Shown: positions 16,348 through 26,350, counted from the first letter of the stretch. The stretch: 64,000 nucleotides of DNA from Paenibacillus sp. FSL R10-2734 (GCF_037963865.1 NZ_CP150170.1:310001-374000), one strand, 5' to 3'. The notes: a model not told the origin generated them from the letters alone. Made by a program: numbers and translations.

Positions 16348-17265
16348 TTATGACTGCCTAAGCAATCGCTTTAACAGTCTACCCGCAGATCTTAACCGCG
16401 GACGCTTGAGATGCTCCTGTACATAGCGGTAGTCCGTCAACTCAACGCTAGCATCTCGGATCGCATAAGCAAAATCATCATCAAAGGGGAGACGGTATTC
16501 CCATACCCGTTTCTCCCAATGTGGTATATTTGCTCGCATCCACGGATCGTCGATTCCGGGATGAATATAGGTCTCACTAACACCACTAGGTAATGAATAC
16601 AGCTTGGCGATCATGGATTGTTTGAAACGATCGTACGTCTCACCTTCCTCCACCCCAAAAGGATGCGACAACAAGTAATCAGGAATCGGAACTCCAAGTG
16701 TATCGGCCAGCCCTGCTCCAAGTGCGACTGGACGTTCGATATTTTTCAATGAACTTAGAAGTGGATCCTCTGCATGGATGTACCGAAAGAATCGTGAGGG
16801 CAGTCTCCAGCGCGAAATTTTCCACAACGTCTGCGGAAGCAAGCTGCGTCCCGTTTCCATTCCGTATAAGCTTCCCATATGGTTGTCTACATGGCTTATC
16901 ACGATTCCCGATTGTTTCACTCGCGTGTACTGTGCATCAATCTCCTTCAGTACAGCTTTTGTGAGCGCCCCCTGCTCGAACGCTTTCACCGTCTTATATT
17001 GATGTCCCCTCTCGTCATGGAGAGAAGAATCGCCGGTTAGACTGCTCCAGCGCAAGGCCTCAAACTCACTAGTCATCGTCAAATGAAGGCCCACATTCCG
17101 TTGCTGCCTGCGGCTACACCATGCAGCAGCCTCCTCGAATCCAGGGGCCACCGCCATTATCGTCGCTGAGGATACTTTTCCCTCTTCTAATAGATGCATA
17201 ATCGCCTGATTCATGGCAGGGCTTTGCCCAAAATCATCACAGTTGATGATTAATCTTTTGCTCAT
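16348..17265 (-). CDS. ChbG/YdjC-family carbohydrate deacetylase
   Basis: 305 residues. Metal-site motifs of the ChbG/HpnK family are intact: LIINCDDFG near the start, GLHLTMT, HVDNHMGSLYG in the middle and SETYIHPGID toward the end. Characterised members remove N-acetyl groups from chitooligosaccharides or related glycans. I chose ATG 17265 (MSKRLIINCDDFG) because GAGAGGTG precedes it at normal distance; an upstream GTG at 17277 sits too close. It overlaps the end of the GPH transporter gene by 29 nt, so both are likely one operon importing and deacetylating a sugar. Confidence 0.88.
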   Translation of the reverse strand: MSKRLIINCDDFGQSPAMNQAIMHLLEEGKVSSATIMAVAPGFEEAAAWCSRRQQRNVGLHLTMTSEFEALRWSSLTGDSSLHDERGHQYKTVKAFEQGALTKAVLKEIDAQYTRVKQSGIVISHVDNHMGSLYGMETGRSLLPQTLWKISRWRLPSRFFRYIHAEDPLLSSLKNIERPVALGAGLADTLGVPIPDYLLSHPFGVEEGETYDRFKQSMIAKLYSLPSGVSETYIHPGIDDPWMRANIPHWEKRVWEYRLPFDDDFAYAIRDASVELTDYRYVQEHLKRPRLRSAGRLLKRLLRQS

Positions 17266-18559
17266 AGTCAGCATCACCTCTCAATTGCCCCGTAAATGTG
17301 AATTTAATAGTAAAAGATATGACAACAGATATGGCTAGCAGACATAGCGGCACCACACTTATTAAATACCGGAACGTTGCTTCTGGATCAGACCCTGGGT
17401 CATCCCCACCTTTATAACCAAAGATCATACCTACAACGAAAAAAGCCAGCGCCGAGATTAACCCGCTTGAACGAGTAATGAATCCGCTTACAGCCGTGTA
17501 AATCCCTTCTCTTCTCAGACCTGTCTTCTCCGCATCCTCATCAATAATTTTGCCGCCTACTATCGCTGGGGTTACTAGAAATCCCGCTAATCCGAATCCC
17601 ACAACAATGCCAGCAGCCACACCACTTACGAGATCATAACCAAACCATAGCGGAATTACAGATAGAGCATATAGGATCAGAGATAGCCGCCAAGCCTTGA
17701 CTCCATCCATCTTACGAATAATCCAGTACCACACAAACACTAACGGAATCACCGAGACAAAGACAGCCGCGAGCATGATAGACACCTGCGCTTCTGAAAT
17801 ATGTAGTACATATTTTGCATAAAAAGGAATCATCGAGCTTACAAGTCCATTAACCGTTTGGGCAAAAGAGTTCGAAATATTAAACACCCAGAACTTCTTA
17901 TTCCGAATCGTCTCCCGAAAAGCCGGAATGAGCTTCAATGGCTCTGCCTTAGTAGACTCCTTCTTCTCTTGGACATTCATCATACATAAGAACATAAATA
18001 CCCCAAAGAGACAGGCATACACAATAGCCATATTAGAGAAGTTAATCGCTGCAAAAAGAATTGGAGTTACGGCTGTGCCGATTAACAGTGCAACCACTTG
18101 GTATCCTTGCTGGATGGCAGAAGCTTTTGCCCGAATACGATCTCCACGAAATAGCTCCGGAAGGAGTGCACCATAATTCACCCACAATACCGTAGCAACG
18201 GCCTCATAGAAAATAAGGGTCACTAGAAACCAAGTGAAGAGTCCATTTTCAGATAATCCACCGGGAGGGGAAAACACTAGCACAAATGACAGCATAAATA
18301 GCGGAATCGAGCCGAATACCCAGGGTCTACGCCGACCATAACGGGTATTTGTGCGATCTGACCAGTATCCAAATAACGGGTTATTCACCGCATCCCAGAT
18401 TAGAAAGATTGTTCTAGCTAGGGTAGCAAGTCCAATGCCCAGACCCAACTTCTCCACATAAAAATAGCTGTAAAAAGAACTAAATGCCTGACTGGGAACC
18501 ATCATCGCAAACATTCCTAAAGCAAAGGTGTACGGCGAATTCATCCATTTATGCTTCAC
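17237..18559 (-). CDS. GPH-family sugar:cation symporter (MFS_2)
   Basis: 440 residues with 12 membrane segments. The loop 2-3 sequence WDAVNNPLFGYWSDRTNTRY, followed by GRRRPW, is the hallmark of glycoside-pentoside-hexuronide symporters such as MelB. The start is GTG 18559, with GGGAGG 7 nt upstream. Translationally coupled to the downstream ChbG-like deacetylase, so the substrate may be an acetylated sugar or oligosaccharide, though this is inference. A palindrome GTAATATATTAC lies 33 nt upstream of the start. Confidence 0.88.
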   Translation of the reverse strand: MKHKWMNSPYTFALGMFAMMVPSQAFSSFYSYFYVEKLGLGIGLATLARTIFLIWDAVNNPLFGYWSDRTNTRYGRRRPWVFGSIPLFMLSFVLVFSPPGGLSENGLFTWFLVTLIFYEAVATVLWVNYGALLPELFRGDRIRAKASAIQQGYQVVALLIGTAVTPILFAAINFSNMAIVYACLFGVFMFLCMMNVQEKKESTKAEPLKLIPAFRETIRNKKFWVFNISNSFAQTVNGLVSSMIPFYAKYVLHISEAQVSIMLAAVFVSVIPLVFVWYWIIRKMDGVKAWRLSLILYALSVIPLWFGYDLVSGVAAGIVVGFGLAGFLVTPAIVGGKIIDEDAEKTGLRREGIYTAVSGFITRSSGLISALAFFVVGMIFGYKGGDDPGSDPEATFRYLISVVPLCLLAISVVISFTIKFTFTGQLRGDADYEQKINHQL

Positions 18560-18591
18560 TCACATACCTCCCTTATGATAATGATCTAGTT

Positions 18592-18603
18592 GTAATATAT
18601 TAC
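18592..18603. promoter_or_regulatory. Palindrome upstream of the GPH transporter
   Basis: GTAATATATTAC is a perfect 12-bp palindrome 33 nt before the GTG start, in the position expected of an operator overlapping a promoter. No regulator gene is adjacent, so the binder is unknown. Confidence 0.35.
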
Positions 18604-18647
18604 CACATCCTCTACACCAACCCAAACTAAAGTAATAGAAATAGCGA

Positions 18648-18694
18648 AAGGGGATGTCCTAATAGCCATGAAAATGACTATTGGACATCCCCTT
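18648..18694 (-). terminator. Strong hairpin ending the nucleoside operon
   Basis: 12-bp stem AAGGGGATGTCC / GGACATCCCCTT with an inner AATAG/CTATT stem. It lies 52 nt past the dcuC-like stop and separates that operon from the GPH-ChbG genes. The T-tract is short. Confidence 0.7.
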
Positions 18695-18745
18695 CTGGAC
18701 ACTCAATGGCGCCGAACAGCAGCTATGCTACACCGGAATTCCTGA

Positions 18746-20161
18746 TTACAAAAATACGATCATGGAAAGGATGAACATAAATACTACACCTACAAGCATT
18801 GGCACAGATGTACGTTTTACGATCTCAATCGGATTCTTTTTAACAGAGCCAGCTACGATAAGAACAACAGCCGCCACCGGAGAAACTGCTCTAAGCAGGT
18901 TACCTGCTAGACCCATTGGCACTGTAACTGCAATCGGATTAATACCCGCAGCGTTAGCTAGTGGCACTAGTAAAGGAATCATCGAATAGAAGAGCGCTGT
19001 ACCACTACCACTCAGAATAACGATAAGAGCCGTCAAAGCAACGAGAATGAGTGGAAGAATAAATCCAAGGCTGGAGCCGTGAATACCAGTCATCGCTGTT
19101 TCCAAGGATTCAATAAGTCCAATTGATTTCAACCCTGTAACGAATACAGAAGCCGCAACCAGCAGAACAACAATCGGAACTGCGCTGCCCATACCTTTAA
19201 AGAAATGCTCCGTACCATCTAGCACTTGCTTTGCATTCTTTTTACGGATTAATTCACACACAATGGCAATAGCGAAGGATAATAAAGCAACAACCTCAAC
19301 GCTTATATTGATAGTCATATCAGATACAGATTGAAGTATAAATATTACGATCAAAAACACGATTGGAAGCACTGGAAGCAAGGCGTAAACCGTTGTAAAC
19401 AGCTTTCCACCTTCCACTAGCTTAACATCCTTTAGTTCAACTTCTGCGTGTTCTGTGTCGACTCCCATCTTTTTATCCATACGCTTCTGCCAAAAATAAT
19501 GCACAACAGCCATTACTAATAAAGTAGGGATGGATACTAGCGCATGGTAACGGAATACATAATCAGTAACGGTCAAGCCAGCAAAAGCAGCATGCTGTGC
19601 TAATTCAGTCGCTACCGCAACATTATCCCCACCCATTGGGGTTGGTACGATAGTCGCGGATGTAGCAATAATCGCAGCCGCTGATAAAGTGGACATTCCC
19701 GCTTTTTTCAATACAGGAAATAATGTTGCCAGTAAAATAATCGCTAGGTTTGAGGCACTAGGTATAACAAGAGACAATAAATTTCCTAGTAAAAAGACTA
19801 CTGGCACAAGAATATAAACCGATTTAATCTTACCCAGTGGTTTCGTTAATACATTGACGGTTACATCATTCGCATTAATATAGGACATGTATGCTGTGTA
19901 TCCACCCAGAATAAGAATGATAAAACCAGCAGAAGTAAGTGACGATTTAAACTGGTCCGCTATAGCTACCAAAGGATCTAACCATACCGCACCCGAAGAT
20001 TCAAAGCCTTTAGCACCAATTCCATTGCCCATTCCTAATCCAATGAACATTAGTACAATACCGATAAAGAATAGTGTAATTTTAATATCCATCTGCTTGA
20101 TCAACATATATACAATAATAATAATCGCCAGAATCGCTGAGCCGTACATGATTATGTCCAT
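18746..20161 (-). CDS. DcuC-family anion/C4-dicarboxylate-type carrier
   Basis: 471 residues with about 12-13 membrane segments. DcuC-type features include conserved polar loops in each half, such as VIPSASNLAIILLATLFP and SGSGTALFYSMIPLLVPLA, and an intact C-terminal hydrophobic half. DcuC proteins exchange fumarate and succinate in E. coli. Here the gene is last in an operon with nucleoside hydrolase and ribokinase, so uptake of nucleosides or a related metabolite is an alternative. ATG 20161 follows a GGGGGA site, 35 nt after the nucleoside hydrolase stop. Confidence 0.78.
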   Translation of the reverse strand: MDIIMYGSAILAIIIIVYMLIKQMDIKITLFFIGIVLMFIGLGMGNGIGAKGFESSGAVWLDPLVAIADQFKSSLTSAGFIILILGGYTAYMSYINANDVTVNVLTKPLGKIKSVYILVPVVFLLGNLLSLVIPSASNLAIILLATLFPVLKKAGMSTLSAAAIIATSATIVPTPMGGDNVAVATELAQHAAFAGLTVTDYVFRYHALVSIPTLLVMAVVHYFWQKRMDKKMGVDTEHAEVELKDVKLVEGGKLFTTVYALLPVLPIVFLIVIFILQSVSDMTINISVEVVALLSFAIAIVCELIRKKNAKQVLDGTEHFFKGMGSAVPIVVLLVAASVFVTGLKSIGLIESLETAMTGIHGSSLGFILPLILVALTALIVILSGSGTALFYSMIPLLVPLANAAGINPIAVTVPMGLAGNLLRAVSPVAAVVLIVAGSVKKNPIEIVKRTSVPMLVGVVFMFILSMIVFL

Positions 20162-20196
20162 CCCGCTGTTCCCCCATTTAGTTGTTAGTTAGTTTG

Positions 20197-21117
20197 TTAG
20201 TTACACTTTCTCAAGCTATCCAATAGCCATTCTCTAAATAATTGCTGATCGATATCAAGACATACTTTGGCATTATTAGGTTTACCTAAATATCCTTTCA
20301 AATCAACGACTGTAGTTCCTGCTGTCATACTGCCGTTCAGTTCGATATCCACGTGAGTATCAACCGTTTCAAACATCTCTGGTTTTAACAAATAAGCAAT
20401 TGCACAGCTATCATACATTTTTAAGCCCGTCTTCATACTGCCGCCACGGTACCGCTTAAAGAGGCTGTGGATCATTTTTCCGACATCGTTCATGTTTTCT
20501 AATTGGGCCGAATCTTCTGGTAATACAAGCGCTTTCCATCCAACATCTAAACCAGCCATAACAATCGGAAGTCCACTATCAAACACAATTTTTGCAGCTT
20601 CCGGATCCACATGAATATTAAATTCAGACATTACACCCATATTTCCTCTAGAGGCTGATCCCCCCATTAGAACGATTTCTTGAATGTTATTTTTTACTTC
20701 TGGGTAAATTTTAAACAATAACGCAATATTCGTAAGCGGTCCGATCGGAACAAGCGTAATCGGGGTTGTACTTTCTTTAATCACTTTATACATTGCGTTG
20801 ACCGCATTATCTTCAAGCAGGAGATCATTTGTAGGCTCTTCAAAATCAAAACCTTCCATTCCGCTAACACCATGCACATTACTCGCATCTTGAGGTGTTC
20901 TAATCAGTGGGGCAGCCGCTCCCATGGCAACCGGAACTTCCTTTTTGAAATATTTCAGCAGCTTTAATGCATTATTTGTTACTTTGTCTACGCCTACATT
21001 CCCTGCTACAGTTGTGATCAGCTTGACATCAAGCTCTTCACTGTACAAAGCAATGGCTATGGCGACTGCATCATCAATCCCAGGATCTGTATCAATAATA
21101 ATCGGTCTTTTCAACAT
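20197..21117 (-). CDS. Ribonucleoside hydrolase (RihC/IunH type)
   Basis: 306 residues. The Ca2+-binding aspartate cluster DTDPGIDDA opens the protein, followed by TTVAGNVGVD, EFNIHVDPEAA and MYDSCAIAYLLKPE, all landmarks of inosine-uridine-preferring nucleoside hydrolases. The enzyme splits ribonucleosides into free base and ribose. I chose ATG 21117 since GGAGG lies 9 nt upstream; the ATG at 21126 touches that site. Within an operon with ribokinase, which would phosphorylate the released ribose, and a carrier. Confidence 0.93.
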   Translation of the reverse strand: MLKRPIIIDTDPGIDDAVAIAIALYSEELDVKLITTVAGNVGVDKVTNNALKLLKYFKKEVPVAMGAAAPLIRTPQDASNVHGVSGMEGFDFEEPTNDLLLEDNAVNAMYKVIKESTTPITLVPIGPLTNIALLFKIYPEVKNNIQEIVLMGGSASRGNMGVMSEFNIHVDPEAAKIVFDSGLPIVMAGLDVGWKALVLPEDSAQLENMNDVGKMIHSLFKRYRGGSMKTGLKMYDSCAIAYLLKPEMFETVDTHVDIELNGSMTAGTTVVDLKGYLGKPNNAKVCLDIDQQLFREWLLDSLRKCN

Positions 21118-21154
21118 ATAATTCATCCTCCAATTGGTTATTAATTTTATATAA

Positions 21155-21565
21155 TTAATTCACAAATTTAACCATTCCGTGGCCAAAATCCTTATTAGGA
21201 CGTTGAATAAACCCGAATTTCTCGTAGAATTTCTCTGTATTCGGCGTAGCCATTAAACCTATATATGCGTTCTCACACGCTTTTTCCTGAATGTAAGTCA
21301 TTAAGGAATGCATGATAGTATAACCAATCGATTGATTCTGGTATTCAGGATCAACTACCACATCCTTAATGAAGAACACAATTCTATCGTCACCTACAAT
21401 TCGGCCAATCCCAATTGCTCTATCATCATCAAATATGACAACTGAAAATAATGTTTTTTCTAATGCCTGTGCGACATCTTCTAATAAATACTCTTGGAAA
21501 TCGACTTTTCGGCGAAGCTCAGCATAAATCTGAGGTGTTAGTACGTTTGGTTCTTTTCTAAGCAT
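21155..21565 (-). CDS. GNAT-family N-acetyltransferase
   Basis: 136 residues covering a full GNAT fold. The acetyl-CoA pyrophosphate-binding region is VVVDPEYQNQSIGYTIMHSL, with an N-terminal acceptor half and the C-terminal NTEKFYEKFGF motif. AAGGAGG precedes ATG 21565. It sits between ribokinase and nucleoside hydrolase in the same operon. Its acceptor is unknown; it may be a passenger or modify an amino sugar or nucleoside-related amine. Confidence 0.85.
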   Translation of the reverse strand: MLRKEPNVLTPQIYAELRRKVDFQEYLLEDVAQALEKTLFSVVIFDDDRAIGIGRIVGDDRIVFFIKDVVVDPEYQNQSIGYTIMHSLMTYIQEKACENAYIGLMATPNTEKFYEKFGFIQRPNKDFGHGMVKFVN

Positions 21566-21590
21566 TCAAGAATCGCCTCCTTGTATACCC

Positions 21591-22457
21591 TCAGCCCATG
21601 AATTGTTTCAGCTCTTCTAATGAGGGCATCCCTCCTTGAGCTCCAAATTTCGTTACTGAAAGGCTGGCTGCATAAGTCGCATGATAACAAGCATCATGAA
21701 AGTCATAACCTTTATCAAGAAAATAGCTTAAGGCGCCATTAAATGTATCCCCTGCACCCGTAGTATCTACTGCTTGAACCTTTGGTGCTTTGATAAAAGT
21801 ACTTTCCCCATTTTTGTAATAAGCAATTCCATCTTTTCCGTTTGTGATAATTAATTTTTCTTTGTATTCTTCGCGAAAATCAGGAGATTTCATAAGCATT
21901 TCTGCTTCATGCTCGTTCGGAGTCAAATACGTTATCATGGGCCACCATTCGGATGGAAACTCCTGATATGGCGCAGGATTAAGTATCGTAATTGCCCCAC
22001 TATTGGAAGCTATCTCTAGAGCCTTCTCCACACTATTCATAGGAATTTCTAATTGAAGAACAACTACATCGCTTTTCTCAATCTGCTCTCTGCACGCTTC
22101 AATATCTTGGGGAGTCAGTTCATAGTTGGCTCCTGGAACAACAATAATTAAATTGTCACCTTCTGAAACAATAACGGATGAAACTCCTGTAGAGGAATGT
22201 GGAACCGGTTCCACATTCTCGAAAAAAATAGATTCTTTTTTAAGATGTGACAAGTATTGTTCACCAAAACTGTCCCCGCCTACACGGCCTATCATATGAA
22301 CCGAGCCGCCCAACCTAGAAGCCGCAACCGCTTGATTTGCACCTTTACCACCAAATTGATGATGGAATTCCCGGCCAATAACGGTTTCGCCAAGTCCTGG
22401 ATATCGATCTACAATAGATGTGAAATCCATGTTTAAACTACCAATTACTGTAATCAT
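21591..22457 (-). CDS. rbsK: Ribokinase (PfkB family)
   Basis: 288 residues. PfkB signatures are both present: the N-terminal substrate loop HHQFGGKGANQAVAASRLGG and the C-terminal anion-hole/ATP motif VDTTGAGDTFNGALSYFL with catalytic Asp. Conserved NMD in GSLNMDF and NPAP in ILNPAPY favour ribose as substrate. AGGAGA lies 8 nt before ATG 22457. It would convert ribose released by nucleoside hydrolase into ribose-5-phosphate. Second gene of the rbsR-led operon. Confidence 0.93.
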   Translation of the reverse strand: MITVIGSLNMDFTSIVDRYPGLGETVIGREFHHQFGGKGANQAVAASRLGGSVHMIGRVGGDSFGEQYLSHLKKESIFFENVEPVPHSSTGVSSVIVSEGDNLIIVVPGANYELTPQDIEACREQIEKSDVVVLQLEIPMNSVEKALEIASNSGAITILNPAPYQEFPSEWWPMITYLTPNEHEAEMLMKSPDFREEYKEKLIITNGKDGIAYYKNGESTFIKAPKVQAVDTTGAGDTFNGALSYFLDKGYDFHDACYHATYAASLSVTKFGAQGGMPSLEELKQFMG

Positions 22458-22472
22458 TATTTATGTCTCCTT

Positions 22473-23441
22473 TTATGTTGAATCCCTTACAATAAGTTTT
22501 GCATCAAAGCTAAAGTGTTGGGCGCCTTTGATATTACCTTTAATAATGTCTAGCAGCAATTCACCACTTTTAATACCAATCTGTTCAATGGGCTGCTCCA
22601 TAGTGGTCAGCTCAGGAGTAATTGTTGTACCCCATTCGATGCCATCAAAGCCAATCACTTTTATTTGATCTGGTATTTTAATTTTTAGTTTGGCTAAAGC
22701 TTTTATGATACCCACAGCCATAATGTCGTTTCCTGCAAAAATGCCATCTATATCTGGATTCTCAGCTAATAAATCTATGATTACCTGAAATGACGTCATT
22801 AATTCATAATTACCACAGGCTATAATTTGTGTTAATCCTTGCGCTGATGTTTCATCGCGATAGCCGCGAAGGCGTTCTTCAGAGGTGTAAACACCATGCG
22901 GCCCCTTTACATGGACAATCTTTGAGCAGCCTCGCTGAACCAGGTAGCGAACCGCCTCGCGTGCATTCTTATAATTATTGACTGTAATGGATGGGATATT
23001 ATCACTGATAATTCTGTCGATAGCGACAATTGGCATCGATAGCTTTGCTAAATGTTCTTTCTTAATCTTGTCTGAAACAATAATAAGGCCAGCCGCATAT
23101 CCTGTTTTCATAGTTTCGATAAAATCAGAGACACGGTCTAATTGGTCATCACTATTGAATAACAAAGCAGAATACCCTTGACTAATTAGCGTTTTTTCAA
23201 CAGCTCTAAATAGTTGTGGGAAAAATGGATTTGTAATGTCTGGAATAATAAAGCCAATAGATTTGGACTGCTTTTTATAGAGACTCCGAGCTACCGCATT
23301 GGGACTGTAATTTAAAGCATCTATTGCTTGCTCCACTTTCGCCCGACTATCCGCTCCCACGTACCCTTGATTATTCAGGACTCTAGAAACCGTAGCTACT
23401 GAAACCTTTGCATATTTTGCAACATCATAAATTGTTGTCAA
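22473..23441 (-). CDS. LacI-family repressor of the nucleoside/ribose operon (RbsR-like)
   Basis: 322 residues from a TTG start. The helix-turn-helix is TTIYDVAKYAKVSVATVSRV followed by the hinge helix YSPNAVARSL; the periplasmic-binding-like sensor domain fills the rest. I chose TTG 23441 because AGTAGG lies 9 nt upstream and LacI proteins usually begin MTTIYDVA; an in-frame ATG further upstream has no ribosome binding site. First gene of the rbsK-GNAT-rihC-dcuC operon. A GTAACCGGTTAC operator lies just upstream. The effector is presumably ribose or a nucleoside product. Confidence 0.9.
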   Translation of the reverse strand: MTTIYDVAKYAKVSVATVSRVLNNQGYVGADSRAKVEQAIDALNYSPNAVARSLYKKQSKSIGFIIPDITNPFFPQLFRAVEKTLISQGYSALLFNSDDQLDRVSDFIETMKTGYAAGLIIVSDKIKKEHLAKLSMPIVAIDRIISDNIPSITVNNYKNAREAVRYLVQRGCSKIVHVKGPHGVYTSEERLRGYRDETSAQGLTQIIACGNYELMTSFQVIIDLLAENPDIDGIFAGNDIMAVGIIKALAKLKIKIPDQIKVIGFDGIEWGTTITPELTTMEQPIEQIGIKSGELLLDIIKGNIKGAQHFSFDAKLIVRDST

Positions 23442-23498
23442 ATCAAGAGACCTACTTTCCATACGTTGGGATACCAGATGCATCATTTTCAATAATAG

Positions 23499-23510
23499 GT
23501 AACCGGTTAC
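23499..23510. promoter_or_regulatory. LacI-type operator upstream of rbsR-like gene
   Basis: GTAACCGGTTAC is a perfect palindrome with the central CG typical of LacI-family operators, 58 nt upstream of the repressor's TTG start. Predicts autoregulation of the operon. Confidence 0.6.
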
Positions 23511-23625
23511 ACATATTATATGAAATCGTATTCATTATGTCAAAGACTTGTTTTAACACAAATAGTATTATAAGGAAGATGGCTTCACAGGTTAAGATGA
23601 GCGATTTTCAAACCAGTGTAAAGCC

Positions 23626-23658
23626 AAAGTAAAAGACACCCACGGTGTCTTTTACTTT
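23626..23658. terminator. Strong bidirectional terminator after phosphoketolase
   Basis: Perfect 15-bp stem AAAGTAAAAGACACC / GGTGTCTTTTACTTT around CAC, 17 nt past the phosphoketolase stop. Confidence 0.92.
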
Positions 23659-23674
23659 ACTCATTACAATATAC

Positions 23675-26056
23675 TTATTTCAATGGCGTCCATACCCAGT
23701 TCTCTACTTCTGGCAAATCTATACCTTCTTCACGAATGAATTGGTGATGTTTCTTCACGATAGCATCCATTTCATCTGCGATGGCTGTATGCTGATCAGC
23801 ATCAGGCAAGCTCAGAACAACTTCCTTCGCGAGGTCAAAACGGTCCATTTGATTCAAGACACGCATATCGAATGGTGTTGTAATATCGCCATTCTCACGG
23901 TATCCGTGTACGTGCAGGTTATGGTTATGACGATCAAAGAACAAGTCTTTAATTAGACCTTCATACCCGTGGAAAGCGAAAATAACCGGTTTATCTTTTG
24001 TGAAAAATTGATCAAACTCTTCGTCAGATAAGCCACGCGGATCAAGCTTCTGGCTTCTCAGTTTCAGCAAGTCAACCACGTTGATGTAGCGAATCTTCAA
24101 CTCAGGTAGTTTCTCATGCAGAATGGAGATCGCTGCTAAGCTCTCAATCGTTGGCTCTGTACCTGCAGAAGCGATGACAACATCCGGCTCTCCACCTTGA
24201 TCGGTGCTTGCCCAGTCAATAGTCTTTAAACCCTTTTCAACCAGTTCCTGTGCTTCATCCGCACTAAACCATTGTGGACGTGGATGTTTGGAGGAAACGA
24301 TCAGGTTGATTTTTTGACGATCGTTTAAGACCGTGTCAAAGACAGCCAGTAAGGAGTTCGCATCCGCTGGCAAATATTCACGGATAAATTCTGGTTTTTT
24401 ATCAGCCAAGTGACCTAATAGACCTGGATCCTGGTGAGTGTAACCATTGTGGTCTTGTTGGAATACAGTTGAAGTTGCCACCACATTTAAGGATGGGATA
24501 TCTGCACGCCAGCTTTGATCCGTTGCTTTACGCAACCATTTGAAATGCTGAGTGATCATGGAATCGACTACACGCAAGAAAGCTTCATAACTTGCAAAGA
24601 AACCATGACGACCAGTCAATACATACCCTTCCAGCAAGCCTTCTGCCTGATGCTCCGACAATTGTGAATCGATAACCCGACCATAAGAAGAGAGAAATTC
24701 ATCATTGGGTTCTTTGATTTGATCTAGCCATTGACGTTTCGTTACTTCAAAGACAGGTCCTAGACGATTGGACATCGTTTCATCCGGTCCGAAAATTCTG
24801 AAATTGCGGTTCTCTTCGTTGAGAGAAATCACATCTTTCATGTATTTACCAAGCACGGCCATATCTTGTGCAATAACTTGACCTGGTGTGGAATTATCAA
24901 GTACAAACTTACGGAAATCCGGCAATTTAAGATCTTTAATTAGATTACCAGCATTGGTAACAGGGTTCATCCCCATACGACTGTTGCCTGTAGGTAGAAT
25001 CTCCGCAATTTCAGCCTTCAAAGTACCGTTGTCGTCAAATAATTCTTCTGGTCTATAGCTATTCAACCACTCCAGCAATGCTGGGGCGTGTTTCATATTT
25101 TTTTGATCCACTGGAATTGGCACCTGATGGGCACGGAACGAATTCTCATTTGGTACACCGTCCCATTGCTTCGGACCTGTCCAGCCCTTAGGAGAGCGGA
25201 AGACCAGCATTGGCCAAACCGGACGAGTAAGATCATTGTTCTCACGCGCATTCTTTTGAATCGCTTCAATTCGTTCGACGATAGTATCGAGCACCTTCGC
25301 CATTTCTGGATGCATGAGATCAGGGTTTTCGCCTTCAACAAAGAATGGTTCCCAACCCATACCTGTAAAGTATGCTGTAATTTCTTCTTTCGATTGACGG
25401 GATAGGATTGTCGGATTACTGATTTTGAAACCATTCAAGTGCAAGATCGGCAGAACCGCACCATCCGTAACAGGGTTGATGAATCGGTTGGAGAACCATG
25501 AAGCAGCTAGGGGTCCAGTTTCAGCCTCGCCATCACCAACTACAACAGCCGAGATCAAATCTGGATGATCTAGTATGGCACCAACACCGTGAGATAAGGA
25601 GTAACCCAATTCGCCACCTTCGTGGATAGAACCAGGTGTTTCAGGAGCAGCATGAGAAGCAATCCCACCTGGGAATGAGAATTGTTTGAACAACTTCTTC
25701 ATACCTGGGATATCTTGCGTAATTTGAGGATAAATTTCAGTGTAGCTACCATCGAGATAGGAGTTAGACACCATAACCTGACCACCATGACCAGGACCCT
25801 CAATATAGAACATGTTCAAGTCATATTTAGTAATGACCCGATTCAAATGGGCATAGATAAAGTTTTGGCCAGGAATAGTTCCCCAGTGTCCGATTGGCTT
25901 GATCTTTACATCTGCATCCTTCAGTGGTTCCTTTAACAACGGGTTATCCTTCAAATACAGTTGACCTACAGATATGTAGTTCGTCGCGCGCCAATAAGCA
26001 TCGAGCTTTTCAAAATAAGTTTTTGATGAGTAATCAACTTCCATGGATAATACCAT
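23675..26056 (-). CDS. xfp: Xylulose-5-phosphate/fructose-6-phosphate phosphoketolase
   Basis: 793 residues, the standard size. N-terminal YWRATNYISVGQLYL, IGHWGTIPGQNFIYAHLNR, YIEGPGHGG and the thiamine diphosphate motif VVVGDGEAETGPLA identify the family; EYLPADANSLLAVFD is in the C-terminal half. It cleaves xylulose-5-P (and often fructose-6-P) into acetyl-phosphate plus glyceraldehyde-3-P (or erythrose-4-P). I chose ATG 26056, 8 nt after GGGGAG; a GTG at 26065 is too close. It lies next to the ribose operon, giving a route from nucleoside ribose to acetyl-phosphate. The adjacent GntR gene may control it. Confidence 0.96.
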   Translation of the reverse strand: MVLSMEVDYSSKTYFEKLDAYWRATNYISVGQLYLKDNPLLKEPLKDADVKIKPIGHWGTIPGQNFIYAHLNRVITKYDLNMFYIEGPGHGGQVMVSNSYLDGSYTEIYPQITQDIPGMKKLFKQFSFPGGIASHAAPETPGSIHEGGELGYSLSHGVGAILDHPDLISAVVVGDGEAETGPLAASWFSNRFINPVTDGAVLPILHLNGFKISNPTILSRQSKEEITAYFTGMGWEPFFVEGENPDLMHPEMAKVLDTIVERIEAIQKNARENNDLTRPVWPMLVFRSPKGWTGPKQWDGVPNENSFRAHQVPIPVDQKNMKHAPALLEWLNSYRPEELFDDNGTLKAEIAEILPTGNSRMGMNPVTNAGNLIKDLKLPDFRKFVLDNSTPGQVIAQDMAVLGKYMKDVISLNEENRNFRIFGPDETMSNRLGPVFEVTKRQWLDQIKEPNDEFLSSYGRVIDSQLSEHQAEGLLEGYVLTGRHGFFASYEAFLRVVDSMITQHFKWLRKATDQSWRADIPSLNVVATSTVFQQDHNGYTHQDPGLLGHLADKKPEFIREYLPADANSLLAVFDTVLNDRQKINLIVSSKHPRPQWFSADEAQELVEKGLKTIDWASTDQGGEPDVVIASAGTEPTIESLAAISILHEKLPELKIRYINVVDLLKLRSQKLDPRGLSDEEFDQFFTKDKPVIFAFHGYEGLIKDLFFDRHNHNLHVHGYRENGDITTPFDMRVLNQMDRFDLAKEVVLSLPDADQHTAIADEMDAIVKKHHQFIREEGIDLPEVENWVWTPLK

Positions 26057-26312
26057 TTCTTCCACTCCCCAAATTCTTTTTATATTTACATTGCCGTATT
26101 ACTTCTACAAGTACATCATACCGCCGCCAAAAATTAATTCAACCTTTCCAACAAATGATACGGTCCAATTATGTGAAAATATGAACATAGTATGAAAAAC
26201 GGAGTAAATTCACTGTAAAAAACCTTTGATATTTAAATTTCTGTAAAAATATAGGATCATTTTTCGATGAGATTTATGGTCGGTAGCTCAACTATATTTT
26301 GTGCAAAATAAA

Positions 26313-26350
26313 AAAAATAAGACTGAGAAAAATTCCCCAGTCTTATTTTT
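26313..26350 (-). terminator. Terminator of the GntR-family gene
   Basis: Stem AAAAATAAGACTG / CAGTCTTATTTTT (13 bp, 12-nt loop) overlapping the stop codon of the regulator. The remainder of the 26057-26312 gap holds the phosphoketolase promoter region; no further gene is seen. Confidence 0.85.
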